NCBI GenBank assembly: GCA_022711765.1 | Contig: JAKLEB010000001.1 | Span: 912,694-976,693 of the forward strand | DNA length: 64,000 nucleotides | Direction of reading: 5' to 3' | Origin: Candidatus Krumholzibacteriota bacterium | GTDB lineage: Bacteria; Krumholzibacteriota; Krumholzibacteriia; LZORAL124-64-63 | Shown here: piece by piece, positions 33,969 to 42,919 of the stretch | Layout of the letters: each line of letters begins with the position of its first letter | Position numbering within the stretch: the first letter of the stretch is position 1 | Made by a program: the position numbers and the translations under genes | The notes under the pieces: generated by a model | The model's input: only the letters and a program-made list of their open reading frames with translations | Database searches by the model: none | Told to the model about the DNA's origin: nothing

Positions 33969-34037
33969 GGAAACGGCTCCCGGAAAGTCGCGCGGCGGCG
34001 GTCAGGGCGGACAACATAACGGCAGGCGGGATCCGGC

Positions 34038-35003
34038 TCAAGTCGGACGGCCGCGGCCGGCCGCCGCCGGGTCGCACGGCACGTCGACCGTATCCAGGCG
34101 CGGCAGCAGGAGGGGATCGTCGCGGCCGATCCGCGCGACCCGGACCTCGACGGTGAAGCCGAGGCCGTAGCCGAGCTCGCGCGCCACCGCGACCGTGGTC
34201 GCGTCGTAGCCGCCGTAGGGATAGGCCACGACGAACTCGCCGTCCTCGTACCCCAGCTCGCGCAGCCAGTCGCTGCTCGCGAGGAGCTCGGCGTGCTGTG
34301 CGCTCTCGTCGAGGCCGTCGAGCCAGCGATGGCTCTGGCCGTGGGCGCCGAACCACATGCCGCCGCGGCGCATCGCCCGGACCTGGTCGACGTCGAGGTA
34401 GAGCTCCTCGGCGAACGCCGCCTCGTCGGCGGTGACGAACCGGCGGAAGAGCTCGTCCGCGAGACGGGCGCGGGCCGCCTCGGGCAGTCCGCGCTGCAGC
34501 AGCCGCTTGACGAAGAGCGTGCGCGGGTCGTCGAAGCGCGAGGCGCGCGGCAAGCCCGCCTCGTATTGCGCGGGCGCCTCGAGGCCATACTCGTCCCGCC
34601 AGTCGGCGATGCGCGCGAGGCAGTGCGCCGCGAGCAGTCCGGGATCGCCGCAGGCCGCCAGGGTGAAGTGGATCTTGTGGACGTCGAGGACCACGCGATC
34701 GCGCACGGCGCGCACCGGGGCGAAGAAACAGCCCTGGACGCCGCGCTCGTCCAGCAGCGGGAACACGTACCGCCAGTGGTCGGCATAGCCGTCGTCGAAG
34801 GTCAAGAGGACCGCGTCCGGCGGCAGATCATCCTCGCCCCGGCAGGCCGCGAGCACGTCCTCGACGCCCACGAAGCGGCCGTGCTGCTCGAGGTACGCGA
34901 GCTGGCCCCGGAAGCGGCCGACGTCGAGGCCCTTGATCGCGGGATAGCGCGAGCGCGCGAGCGCGCGCACGTAGTGGTACATCACGACGGTGAGCTCGTT
35001 CAT
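34038..35003 (-). CDS. Polysaccharide deacetylase family protein
   Basis: 321 residues, no signal peptide, so probably cytoplasmic or inner-face. NodB-type motif 1, LLTFDDGYADHWRYVFPLLDERGVQGCFF, includes the catalytic and metal-binding Asp pair. Motif 2 may be MWFGAHGQSHRWLDGL (His ligands), and motif 3 resembles FVVAYPYGGYDATTVAVARELGYG. These enzymes remove N- or O-acetyl groups from amino sugars or polysaccharides. It is the last gene of the surface-sugar cluster, 16 nt after an SDR gene, so a role in modifying a cluster intermediate or the finished glycan is likely. Confidence 0.88.
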   Translation of the reverse strand: MNELTVVMYHYVRALARSRYPAIKGLDVGRFRGQLAYLEQHGRFVGVEDVLAACRGEDDLPPDAVLLTFDDGYADHWRYVFPLLDERGVQGCFFAPVRAVRDRVVLDVHKIHFTLAACGDPGLLAAHCLARIADWRDEYGLEAPAQYEAGLPRASRFDDPRTLFVKRLLQRGLPEAARARLADELFRRFVTADEAAFAEELYLDVDQVRAMRRGGMWFGAHGQSHRWLDGLDESAQHAELLASSDWLRELGYEDGEFVVAYPYGGYDATTVAVARELGYGLGFTVEVRVARIGRDDPLLLPRLDTVDVPCDPAAAGRGRPT

Positions 35004-35019
35004 CGCGCTGCCCTTTCCG

Positions 35020-35844
35020 TCACCAGGCCGTCAGTCCGCCGTCCACGACCAGGGTCTGGCCGGTGACGTAGCTCGACGCGTCGGAGATCAGGTACACGAG
35101 GGCGCCCACCAGCTCGTCCGCCTGCGCCATGCGGCCCAGCGGAACTCGCGCCGCGTACCGCTGCTGGAACGTCTCGTTCTGGCCGCTCTCGACCCCGCCC
35201 GGCACGAGCGCATTGACGCGGATGCCGGCGTCGCCCCAGTAGGCGGCGAGGTACCGGGTGAGGCCGACCACGCCAGCCTTCGACGCGCTGTAGACCGGGG
35301 GATTGCTGATCTGCATCCCCAGGTACCGCGACCCCTCGTAGATCCGCTTGTCCGAGGCCACGATCCCGTAGATCGAGGCGGTCTGGACGATGCTGCCGCC
35401 GCCGCCCTGCCGCTTCATCTGGCCGCCGACCGCCTTCGCGACGAGGAACAACCCGTCGAGGTTGACCGCCATGACCTTGCGCCACTCGGCGAGCGAGTAG
35501 TCCTCGACCGGCGCGAAGAACGCCGCCAGGTTCTCCGACTTCGACGCGGCGTTGTTGTGCAGGCCGTCGATCCGGCCGAAGCGGTCGACCGTCCGCTGGA
35601 CGAGCTCGGCGACCGAGGCCTCGTCGGCGACGTCGCAAGCCACGCCGAGCGCGCCGGTGGCGTACTGGCGGGCGAGCTCGTCCGCGAACTCGCGCGCGAG
35701 GTCGCCGCGCACGTCGGCCACGACCACGTTCGCGCCGAACTCGGCGAGTCCCCGGCAGAAGCCGCGTCCGAGGATGCCGACCCCGCCGGTGACGACCACG
35801 GTCTTGCCGGCGAGTTCGAAGAGACGCCTATATCCCGAGCTCAT
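35020..35844 (-). CDS. Short-chain dehydrogenase/reductase, PtmA-like
   Basis: 274 residues with the classic SDR pattern: VVTGGVGILGRGFCRGLAEFGANVVVADV (NAD(P) binding), GLHNNAASK (NNA motif), then SIYG and the catalytic Y-S-A-S-K in NPPVYSASKAGVVGLTRYLA. It ends VDGGLTAW. It closely resembles the second SDR at 39117-39923, sharing an insertion before N-P-P-x-Y. SDRs of this type in nonulosonate loci are called PtmA and have been linked, with PtmF, to supplying the glucosamine precursor. The start overlaps the stop of the Gfo/Idh gene by 17 bases. Confidence 0.88.
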   Translation of the reverse strand: MSSGYRRLFELAGKTVVVTGGVGILGRGFCRGLAEFGANVVVADVRGDLAREFADELARQYATGALGVACDVADEASVAELVQRTVDRFGRIDGLHNNAASKSENLAAFFAPVEDYSLAEWRKVMAVNLDGLFLVAKAVGGQMKRQGGGGSIVQTASIYGIVASDKRIYEGSRYLGMQISNPPVYSASKAGVVGLTRYLAAYWGDAGIRVNALVPGGVESGQNETFQQRYAARVPLGRMAQADELVGALVYLISDASSYVTGQTLVVDGGLTAW

Positions 35845-36754
35845 CGATCGTCACCCTCCTGCGTTCATGCCGCGACATCCGTCCGGCGATCAGCACCCGC
35901 ACGACGTCGAGGGTCCGCTCGGGCGGGATCGGCGGCTCGCCGCTCTCGACCATCCGCGCGAAGTGCCAGAGCATCCGGCGGAACATGCTGAAGTTGTCCG
36001 CAACCTCGTGGGTCGAATTGCGCCCGGAGCCGAAGAGGTCGATGCGAAAGCTCTTGGGCACCGCGCCGAGGGCGTCCACGAGCGCGAGGCAGCCGTCGTC
36101 CAGCTCGATCGCGACCGACGCGTGGTCGCAGCGGTGAGCGGTGACCGCGACCGGGCGCGCCGGCAGAAGCCCCAGGATCGCCTCGACCATGTGCACGCCG
36201 TAGCGCTCCCAGTCGAGCACCACCGCGCCGCGCACCAGCGCGAGCCGGCCGTAGGCGGCGAGCTCGGCTCGCGGCTCGTCGAGCTCCCTGGCGAAGCGCA
36301 GGCCCGACCCGGTCATCAGCTTGCCCGCCTCGAGGTACGGGCGGAAGCGGCGCACGTCCGTCGCGTCGAGCGAGAGCGGCTTGTCCAGGAAGACCGGCAG
36401 ACCGGCCTCGAGGAACGGGCGTGCCAGCTCCCAGTGCCGCTCGTGATCGTCGCGGGCGATGATCACGGCCTCGACCGCGCGCGGCAGCGTAGCGAGATCG
36501 GCGACCGCGTGCGGGATTCGGCAGGCCGCGCACAGCTGCGCCGTCAGCGCCTGGTCCTGGGTCCAGGCGTGGGTGATCCGCAGCGGCGGCAACCCGAACT
36601 CGGACCGATCGCGGCGGCGCAGGTAGTCGTGGATGCCGGCCCAGCCCGCGGCGGCCATGCCGTGGTCGTCGTAGCCGTTGACGATGGCGGAGAACGAGAA
36701 GGGATGGCCGTTGCCCTCGGTCACGCCGAGCACCGCAGTGGAGATCTCGCGCAC
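35828..36754 (-). CDS. Gfo/Idh/MocA-family oxidoreductase, PtmF-like
   Basis: 308 residues from a GTG start with AAAGGA upstream. The usual N-terminal GxGxxG is altered to a longer VTEGNGHPFSFSAIVNGYDDHGM stretch before VEAVIIARDDHERHWELARPFLEAGLPVFLDKPLS, which carries the conserved EKP-like (DKP) motif. The C-terminal half has YGVHMVEAILGLL with the substrate-binding histidine. PtmF-type proteins sit in legionaminic-acid loci and are thought to act in amino-sugar supply; the exact reaction is inferred. Lies between an epimerase gene and a PtmA-like SDR. Confidence 0.82.
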   Translation of the reverse strand: MREISTAVLGVTEGNGHPFSFSAIVNGYDDHGMAAAGWAGIHDYLRRRDRSEFGLPPLRITHAWTQDQALTAQLCAACRIPHAVADLATLPRAVEAVIIARDDHERHWELARPFLEAGLPVFLDKPLSLDATDVRRFRPYLEAGKLMTGSGLRFARELDEPRAELAAYGRLALVRGAVVLDWERYGVHMVEAILGLLPARPVAVTAHRCDHASVAIELDDGCLALVDALGAVPKSFRIDLFGSGRNSTHEVADNFSMFRRMLWHFARMVESGEPPIPPERTLDVVRVLIAGRMSRHERRRVTIDELGI

Positions 36755-36769
36755 GTCGTTCCTTTCGCC

Positions 36770-37750
36770 TCAGGCGATGTTCCGGTACCGGACGTGGTCG
36801 GGGTCCGCGATCACGCCCGCCAGGATCGCCGCGCGGACCTCGCGGATGCCGTCGGGCACGCGCTTGGTGATCGCGAACCCGAGTTCGGCGCGGATCCGGC
36901 TGAAATCGACCCGGTAGTCCCGCGGATCCTCGATCCGGGGCACGTACTCGATGCGCGCGTCGGGGACCTGCGCGCGAATCTCGTCGGCGAGCATCCGCTT
37001 CTGGTAGTTCTCCGCGGTGTCGCCCACGCCGAAGACGCGCCGGCCCACCCGCTCGGGCGGGCTGGCGAGCACGAGCCCACAGGATCCGGCGAGGTCCTCC
37101 ACGTGGCAGTAAGGTCGCCAGAACTGCTCGCCGAAGATCCGCAGCGTACGGCCGAGCGTCACGTCGCGCACGAACTCGTTGACCGTCAGGTCGAAACGCG
37201 GCCGCGGCGAGAGTCCGTGGACCGTGGCGAAGCGCAGCGCGGTGGGAGCGAAATCGGATCGCACGGCGGAACCGAGCAGGCACTCCTCGAAGCGGACCTT
37301 CAGGCGCGCGTAGAGCGAGACCGGATTCAGGGGCGACGTCTCGTCCACGAACTCGCCGGGCGTGGCGCGACCGTAATTGCTGCACGTCGAGGCGAAGACG
37401 AAACGCCGCACCGACGGGGTGGCGAGGCACCGCTCGAAGAGCGCCACGGCCGCGTCCAGATTGACCGCCTCGGCGAGGTCCGGCTGCTGCGCGCAGGCCG
37501 GATCGCCGACGATGGCGGCGAGGTGGACCACGGCGTCGATGTCCGCCAGGGCGGGGGCGAGAGCCGCCGGGTCGCGCAGGTCGGCGCGCTGGAATTCGAA
37601 CCGCGGGTGCCCGAAGACGCTCAGGAGCGAATCGCCGCCGAAGAAGAGGGCGTCCAGGCCGCGCACGCGGTGCCCGGCGACGAGAAGCTGGCGGACGAGG
37701 ACGGAGCCGATGTAGCCCGCGGCGCCGGTCACGAGGATGTTGCGTGCCAC
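36770..37750 (-). CDS. NAD-dependent nucleotide-sugar epimerase/dehydratase
   Basis: 326 residues from a GTG with GGAGG eight bases upstream. Extended SDR fold: ILVTGAAGYIGSVLVRQLL (NAD binding), VVHLAAIVGDPACAQQP, FVFASTCSNYG and the catalytic Y-A-R-L-K pair (SLYARLKVRFEE). The C-terminal part, WRPYCHVEDLAG, is typical of NDP-sugar enzymes. The AST-C-SNYG signature belongs to an epimerase-like subgroup and differs from the LegB 4,6-dehydratase consensus, so I do not call it LegB. It has its own candidate promoter and heads the last four genes of the surface-sugar cluster. Confidence 0.85.
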   Translation of the reverse strand: MARNILVTGAAGYIGSVLVRQLLVAGHRVRGLDALFFGGDSLLSVFGHPRFEFQRADLRDPAALAPALADIDAVVHLAAIVGDPACAQQPDLAEAVNLDAAVALFERCLATPSVRRFVFASTCSNYGRATPGEFVDETSPLNPVSLYARLKVRFEECLLGSAVRSDFAPTALRFATVHGLSPRPRFDLTVNEFVRDVTLGRTLRIFGEQFWRPYCHVEDLAGSCGLVLASPPERVGRRVFGVGDTAENYQKRMLADEIRAQVPDARIEYVPRIEDPRDYRVDFSRIRAELGFAITKRVPDGIREVRAAILAGVIADPDHVRYRNIA

Positions 37751-37784
37751 CAATGCAGCCTCCGGGACAGGGCGTGGACGCGCC

Positions 37785-37790
37785 AATATA
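37785..37790 (-). promoter_or_regulatory. Candidate extended -10 promoter inside the surface-sugar cluster
   Basis: On the minus strand the bases read TGG-TATATT, an extended -10, about 35 nt before the GTG at 37750 and in the only sizeable gap (74 nt) of the cluster. The -35 region is poor. Confidence 0.45.
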
Positions 37791-37824
37791 CCACGGACGC
37801 GGCCGCCGAGCGAATCTCCCGGGC

Positions 37825-39111
37825 CTAGTCCAGCGCGATCAGGCCCTTCGCCGCCCAGCGCTCGAGGTAGGCGGCGACCTCTGCCTCGGGCAGCCCGACC
37901 CGGACGGCGAGCTCGCGCGTCGTGGTGGGGCGCTCGAGGCCCGGCACCAGGTCCATGAGCCGGCGCAGCCGCAGGACCTCCTCGCCCGCCGCGGTGCCGA
38001 GGACCGCCTCGCCCGGGTCGACATAGAGATCGTAGTCGGGATGCGACAGGCAGACCGTCCCCGTGAAGCGCCGAGTCACCAGCCGAGTGGTCTCGAGGTC
38101 GTCCACGCCGGACACGAGGACCGCCGCCGCCTCGGCGAGCGCCTCCTCCGTGATCGCGCCGGCGTCGTCCAGCGAGCAGTGGTACTGGGGGTACGGGAAC
38201 CGGGAGAGCGAGCACATCGGGATCCCGTAGGCCTCCCAGACGTGTTCGTCATTGATGAGGACCGACTCGAAATCGCCGATCCGGTGGCCGGCGCCGGTCG
38301 CCGCGAGCGCACGGGCGAGTCCCGCTCCGAACGCCCCCGCCCCGCCCCGCGCGCGCTGGAGCGCGAGCGGGGTCGGCGTGCCCAGCATCTCGAGGAAGAC
38401 GCCCTCGAAGAGCGGCGCGCGGCGGCGGGCGGGCGACCGGCCGAGATAATACTCCGAGCCGATCGTCCCCGGCACGAGCACGAGCCGGTAGCTGAACTTC
38501 GTCGAGCGGCCGCGCAGTCGTTGCATCAGTTCGATCCCGACCGCGCAGCCCGACACGCCGTCGTTCGCGACGCCGGGGCGATCGAGATCGGCGCCGATCA
38601 CGATGGTCGCGTCCAGCCGGCCGCGGTGCTCGTACTCGAGGACCTTGAGCCGGCCCGGCGCCTCGACGGTCTGGATCCTCACCTCGTACTCGCCCTCCGC
38701 CAGGCTCTCGTACAGCCGGCGCGGGACGCAGAATCCCCAGTCGCGCCGCCAGCTGCGGAATTGCTGCCGGTAGTGGAACGGGATCGCCTCCGGATGCCCG
38801 TGATGGTAATGGAGGTGGGATCGCAGCTCCGCGAGTGAGACGCGGCCGACGAACGGCGCCGACAGCGCGATCACCCCCAGCGGATGCTGCAGGCCGTCGT
38901 AGACGACCTCGCCGCCGCGCCGGATCACCGCCTCGGTCGCCTCCCACCGCGGCGGGATCACCCAGCCGTTGTGCGGCCGGCCCGCCTTGTACTCGCGCAC
39001 CTCGAACGGCAAGAGGTTACGCAGGTGCGCGACCGCCTTGTCGTAGTCCGGCGCCGCGATGATCCGCCGCAGCGGCGCGAGCTTGCGAATCAGGCCGAGC
39101 ATCGAGCTCAT
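37825..39111 (-). CDS. DUF4910-type M28-like putative aminopeptidase
   Basis: 428 residues from ATG at 39111; the frame runs further upstream without family resemblance. It matches the DUF4910/aminopeptidase-like arrangement: an N-terminal DUF2172-type segment (RWEATEAVIRRGGEVVYDGLQHPLGVIALSAPFVGRVSL), a central metallopeptidase-like core (IVIGADLDRPGVANDGVSGCAVGIELMQRL, VLVPGTIGSEYYLGR, EMLGT, FPYPQYHCSLDDAG) and a C-terminal winged-helix-like end. His/Asp/Glu positions of an M28 site appear partly conserved. Such proteins recur in polysaccharide and nonulosonate loci with no proven substrate. Removing an acyl or aminoacyl group from a sugar is speculation. Six bases separate it from the SDR gene. 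Confidence 0.75.
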   Translation of the reverse strand: MSSMLGLIRKLAPLRRIIAAPDYDKAVAHLRNLLPFEVREYKAGRPHNGWVIPPRWEATEAVIRRGGEVVYDGLQHPLGVIALSAPFVGRVSLAELRSHLHYHHGHPEAIPFHYRQQFRSWRRDWGFCVPRRLYESLAEGEYEVRIQTVEAPGRLKVLEYEHRGRLDATIVIGADLDRPGVANDGVSGCAVGIELMQRLRGRSTKFSYRLVLVPGTIGSEYYLGRSPARRRAPLFEGVFLEMLGTPTPLALQRARGGAGAFGAGLARALAATGAGHRIGDFESVLINDEHVWEAYGIPMCSLSRFPYPQYHCSLDDAGAITEEALAEAAAVLVSGVDDLETTRLVTRRFTGTVCLSHPDYDLYVDPGEAVLGTAAGEEVLRLRRLMDLVPGLERPTTTRELAVRVGLPEAEVAAYLERWAAKGLIALD

Positions 39112-39116
39112 GGCAC

Positions 39117-39923
39117 CTACCAGACGGCCCACCCGCCGTCGACGCAGAGATTCTGCCCCGTGATGTAGCTCCCCGCATCCGAGCAAAGCAGCGCGACCGC
39201 TCCCTTGAGGTCCTCCGGCTCGCCGAGCCGCCCCAGCGGGTTCTTGGCGCAGAGTCGCTCCACGAAGCCCGTGTGCGCGCGTGTCGGCGGGTGCGGGTAG
39301 GCGCCGGGACTGAGCGCGTTGACCCGGATGCCGTGCGGCGACAGGAAGCTCGCCAGGTAACGGGTGAACTGGAGCACCCCCGCCTTCGCCGCGCCGTAAC
39401 TCGGGGGGTTGGCGAACTGTTTGCCGTCGTAGAGGCGGTAGTCGGGCGCGACGTGCCCGTACATCGAGGTGATGTTCAGGATCACGCCTCGCCGCTCCTT
39501 CAGCGTCTCGAACGACGCCTTGATCATCCGGAAGACGCTGTTGAGCGACATGTTGATGTCGTACTCCCAGTCGTGGTCGTCGATCGACTCCCAGGTGTTC
39601 TTGTTGCCGGACCAGGCGTTGTTCACCAGGATGTCGATGCCGCCGAACTCGTCGACCACGGCGGCGACCAACCGGTCGATCGAATCGCGGTCGAGCAGGT
39701 CGAGCTGGTGGGCAGCGAACCGGACGGGCTGCTCGAGCCGAGCGGCGAGTTCCTCGCAGCGCCGCCGGCACTTGTCCTGGTCGCGGCTCGCGATCACGAC
39801 GTTGGCGCCGAGCTCCGCGAAGGTGGCGCTCATCGCGGTGCCCAGGAAGCCGGCGCCGCCGGTCACGACGGCCGTGCGGCCGCCGAGGTCGAGCAGTTGC
39901 TGGATGGTCTTGGGACTGGTCAT
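39117..39923 (-). CDS. Short-chain dehydrogenase/reductase, PtmA-like
   Basis: 268 residues; the start overlaps the NeuA-like stop by four bases (ATGA). SDR motifs: [49 protein letters not shown] and the catalytic Y-G-A-A-K in [20 protein letters not shown], ending VDGGWAVW. It is a paralogue of the SDR at 35020-35844, with the same D-x-R-x-Y-x-G insertion before N-P-P-x-Y. Its place directly after the CMP-sugar synthetase gene mirrors the ptmA/ptmB pairing known in Campylobacter flagellar glycosylation loci. Confidence 0.88.
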   Translation of the reverse strand: MTSPKTIQQLLDLGGRTAVVTGGAGFLGTAMSATFAELGANVVIASRDQDKCRRRCEELAARLEQPVRFAAHQLDLLDRDSIDRLVAAVVDEFGGIDILVNNAWSGNKNTWESIDDHDWEYDINMSLNSVFRMIKASFETLKERRGVILNITSMYGHVAPDYRLYDGKQFANPPSYGAAKAGVLQFTRYLASFLSPHGIRVNALSPGAYPHPPTRAHTGFVERLCAKNPLGRLGEPEDLKGAVALLCSDAGSYITGQNLCVDGGWAVW

Positions 39924-40621
39924 CGGTTCGACTCCTTGAGCAGGGCTTCCGCCACGTGCAGGTCGCGGACCGTGTCGATGTCCAGCGACCGCTCGGGCGG
40001 CAGGATCACGGCGCGGACGTCCCCGCAGAGGACCTCGTTGCGCGGGTCCCGCAGGTTGTCGCGCCAGAACGCGTACGCCGCGCCGGTGAGCTCGTACGCC
40101 GGCGGGAGCTGCTGCCGCGGCAGCCAGGGATTCGCGCCGGCGACGAAGTGCTCCGGGCGTCCGTCGGTGATGCGCCAGGCGCGCCAGGGATTCGTCGCGG
40201 CCGCCGTGAACGTCGCGACCGCATCGCCGCCCGCCGCCAGCGTCTCGACGCACCGCGCGACGTCGAGAGCGGTGCGCAGCGGGCAGGTCGGCTCGAGCAG
40301 GACGAGCAGCGCATTGCCGGCGCCGGATGGGTCCAGCAACGTGTCGCAGAGATGGCGGATCGCCTCGATCACCTTGCTCGCGTCGGTCGCCAGGCGAGGC
40401 GGTCGCTCGTGGATCTCGGCGCCCGCCGCCCGCGCGACCCGGGCGATCTCGGCGTCGTCGGTCGAGACGACGATCCGGTCGACGGCCGGTACCTCGCGCG
40501 CGACCGCGATGGCGCGTTCGAGCAGCGTGACCCCGCCGAGGCGCGCGAGGTTCTTGCGCGGGATGCCCTTGCTGCCGCCGCGCGCCGGGATGATGGCGAC
40601 GACCGGCCGGGATGCGATCAC
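39920..40621 (-). CDS. CMP-nonulosonate (sialic/legionaminic acid) cytidylyltransferase
   Basis: 233 residues from GTG at 40621, with AGGAG upstream. The acylneuraminate cytidylyltransferase signature is clear: [24 protein letters not shown] binds [49 protein letters not shown] and the final [16 protein letters not shown] complete the fold. It activates a nonulosonic acid as CMP-sugar for transfer. With NeuB, NeuC/LegG and PtmE homologues upstream, legionaminic or a related acid (LegF/NeuA/PseF type) is the likely substrate. It overlaps the SDR downstream by four bases. Confidence 0.92.
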   Translation of the reverse strand: MIASRPVVAIIPARGGSKGIPRKNLARLGGVTLLERAIAVAREVPAVDRIVVSTDDAEIARVARAAGAEIHERPPRLATDASKVIEAIRHLCDTLLDPSGAGNALLVLLEPTCPLRTALDVARCVETLAAGGDAVATFTAAATNPWRAWRITDGRPEHFVAGANPWLPRQQLPPAYELTGAAYAFWRDNLRDPRNEVLCGDVRAVILPPERSLDIDTVRDLHVAEALLKESNR

Positions 40622-40653
40622 GGTATCCTCTCCTTGGCGCCCCGGCTCGGCGC

Positions 40654-41736
40654 TCAGCGCACGAGCCGGCTCTCGAAGTGTTGCAGCGTCGCGCGATAGG
40701 CCGCCCACTCGCCCGTGTCGAGCCACGCGCCTTCGCCGATCGGATAGACGCCGACCCGGCCGCCGGCCGCGCGCACGTCCGCGATCAGGTCGGTCATGTG
40801 ATAAAGCCTGCCGGCGGGGACGTGCGGCAGGGCCGCCGGAGAGACCACGTACATCCCGGTGTTGACCATCAGGTCGAACTCGGGCTTCTCGGTGAGGGCG
40901 GTGAGCTGGCCGCCGGTGGCGATCTCGCAGACCCCGTAGGGGATATGGTACTTCTTCAGCGAGACGACCAGGGTGATCTGGTTGGCCTCGCGAACGTGGT
41001 GCTCCACGAGATCCGCGTAATCGGCCTCGATGACGATGTCGCAGTTGGTCAGGATGAACGGCCGGTCCAGCTGCGCCGCGAGCAGGCCGAGCGCGCCCGC
41101 GGTCCCCAGCGGCTCGTCCTCGTTCACGAAATGGACCGCGTACGAGCGGGTCAGCTCCTGGAAGAACGCCCGCATCAGGTTCGCCTTGTGGCCCAGGGTC
41201 AGGTGGAACTCGCGGATGCCGTGGGCCAGGAAGCGGTCGATGATGACCTCGATGACGGTCTTGTCGCCGACCGGCACCAGCGGCTTCGGCAGGACCTGGG
41301 TGAACGGCGCGAGGCGCGTGCCGCGGCCGCCGGCCATGATCACGACGGGCACCTGGATCTGGCGCGGGACCGGCGCCGCCTGGTCGCCGAGGAAGAGGTC
41401 CTCCCAGAAGACGAGATCGACGACGCGCCCATGCTCGTCCAAGAGCGGGACGCACGTCGCGCCGAGCTCGACCAGACGCCGGCAGAGCTGGTCGCGGTCG
41501 TAGCCGGGGCCGACCGAGAGCGGATGCGGGTTGACGGCGTGCCGCAGCGCCGCGCCGATGTCGCCGCCCTGCAGGAGCCAGCGGCGGATGTCGCCGTCGG
41601 TGACCGAGCCCAGCAAGTGCCGCTCCGCGTCGATCACGAACAGGGTCCGCCGCTCGGTCCGTTCGATCTGCTCCAGCGCGGCGCGGATCGACAGGCCATC
41701 GTCCACGAGGTAGTCCTCGATGGGATACTTACGCAT
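40654..41736 (-). CDS. CBS-domain sugar-phosphate nucleotidyltransferase, PtmE-like
   Basis: 360 residues. Two CBS repeats fill the N-terminus (about 1-118: [25 protein letters not shown] and [21 protein letters not shown]). The nucleotidyltransferase domain follows with [29 protein letters not shown], the NTP-binding signature, then [13 protein letters not shown] and [14 protein letters not shown] with the metal-binding Asp. This fusion is the hallmark of PtmE, shown in Campylobacter jejuni to make GDP-glucosamine from glucosamine-1-phosphate for legionaminic acid. The CBS pair may sense adenine nucleotides. The start overlaps the NeuC-like stop by eight bases. Confidence 0.9.
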   Translation of the reverse strand: MRKYPIEDYLVDDGLSIRAALEQIERTERRTLFVIDAERHLLGSVTDGDIRRWLLQGGDIGAALRHAVNPHPLSVGPGYDRDQLCRRLVELGATCVPLLDEHGRVVDLVFWEDLFLGDQAAPVPRQIQVPVVIMAGGRGTRLAPFTQVLPKPLVPVGDKTVIEVIIDRFLAHGIREFHLTLGHKANLMRAFFQELTRSYAVHFVNEDEPLGTAGALGLLAAQLDRPFILTNCDIVIEADYADLVEHHVREANQITLVVSLKKYHIPYGVCEIATGGQLTALTEKPEFDLMVNTGMYVVSPAALPHVPAGRLYHMTDLIADVRAAGGRVGVYPIGEGAWLDTGEWAAYRATLQHFESRLVR

Positions 41737-42919
41737 GCTGACCGTCCAGTCTGCGGAACCGCTTCTTGACCACGTCCCCTCCCAGCGACACGGTGGCGAG
41801 GATCTCCTTGATGCGCTCGCCGCAGGACTGCGGTCCGGACGCCGCGTAGGGGTTCACGGCGAGCCGGCAGCGCGCCCGGAATCCGGCGTCGAGCGCCGTT
41901 GAGATCGCGGCCGCCAGGGACGCGTCGGCCGGCGCCGCCTCGAGGACGTTCGCGGCGCGGAGTCGCCCCCGCTGCCGGTCGCCGACGTTGACCACCGGCA
42001 GACCGAACGACGGCGCCTCGATGATCCCGCTCGACGAGTTGCCGATCATCAGGTCGAGCCGGCGCAGGCAGTTGACGAAGAGCGTGCGTCCCAGGTGCGG
42101 GCGGAAGCAGTAGCGGTCCGGCTGCGCGGCCGCCGCGGCGGCGAACCGCGCGTCCACGAGGCCGCCGTGCGCGTCGGCGCCCGCGCCGGTGAGCACGGCC
42201 TGCAAGCCGGCCTTGGCGATCGCCGCAAGGATCGCGTCCGCCTGCGCGGCGGCGCTGGCGCGCCCCTCGGTCGTGACCGGGTGGAAGCTGACGAGCGCGG
42301 TCGGCCGTCCGGCGTCGAGCCCGAATCCCGCCAGGAGCTCGGCGCGCGACAGCTCGGGCAGGTCGTCGAGTCCGTCGAGCCCCGGCGCGCCCACGGTGAA
42401 GACCCGCGCGGGATCCTCGCCCAGCTGGATGACGTTCTCGGCGTAGACCGCGGTCGCCACGAAATGGTACGTCGCGAGCTTCGTGAGGGCGTGGCGGATC
42501 GACTCGTCGATGGCGCCGCCCGTGACCTCGCCCCCGTGGATGTGCGCGAGCGGGATCCGCAACATGAGCGCGGCCAGCCCGAAGGCCAGGATCTCGCTGC
42601 GGTCGCCGAGCACGACCAGCACGTCCGGTGGATCCTCCGCGAGGATCGGCGCGACCGCCAGCACCGCGTTGCCGACCGTCACGAGCGCCGCGCGTTCGTC
42701 GTCGCCGCCGGCCTGGATCGGCAGCCGGCGCCAGATGGGCGCCCCGTCCGCCTCGATGTCCCGCACGGATTCGCCGCGCGCCGGATCGAGGTGGCTGCCG
42801 CTCACCAGCAGGCGCAGTTCGAGGCGCCGGTCCGCCTGGATCGCCCGGATGAGCGAGCGCAGGTGACCGTAGTCGGCCCGGCTCGTGGTCACGATGGCGA
42901 TGCGGCGTTCACGACTCAT
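41729..42919 (-). CDS. Hydrolysing NDP-GlcNAc-type 2-epimerase (NeuC/LegG)
   Basis: 396 residues from ATG at 42919 (ATG at 42931 also possible; both overlap the NeuB stop). The fold and motifs fit the hydrolysing 2-epimerase group: RIAIVTTSRADYGHLRSLIRAI, VLVVLGDRSEILAFGLAALMLRIPLAHIHGGEVTGGAIDESIRHALTKLA, VFTVGAPGLDGL and LMIGNSSSGIIEAPSFGLPVVNVGDRQRGR. It removes the nucleotide and inverts C2 to give the free mannosamine-type precursor. LegG uses a GDP-linked and NeuC a UDP-linked sugar; PtmE nearby favours GDP. Confidence 0.93.
   Translation of the reverse strand: MSRERRIAIVTTSRADYGHLRSLIRAIQADRRLELRLLVSGSHLDPARGESVRDIEADGAPIWRRLPIQAGGDDERAALVTVGNAVLAVAPILAEDPPDVLVVLGDRSEILAFGLAALMLRIPLAHIHGGEVTGGAIDESIRHALTKLATYHFVATAVYAENVIQLGEDPARVFTVGAPGLDGLDDLPELSRAELLAGFGLDAGRPTALVSFHPVTTEGRASAAAQADAILAAIAKAGLQAVLTGAGADAHGGLVDARFAAAAAAQPDRYCFRPHLGRTLFVNCLRRLDLMIGNSSSGIIEAPSFGLPVVNVGDRQRGRLRAANVLEAAPADASLAAAISTALDAGFRARCRLAVNPYAASGPQSCGERIKEILATVSLGGDVVKKRFRRLDGQHA

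Noticed and set aside
36770..37750. Calling the cluster epimerase LegB
   Set aside because: Its A-S-T-C-S-N-Y-G signature and overall pattern fit an epimerase-like subgroup better, so the substrate was left open.
35552..37828. 758-residue plus-strand frame opposite SDR, Gfo/Idh and epimerase genes
   Set aside because: It crosses three minus-strand genes with intact motifs and is Arg/Asp/Val-rich noise.
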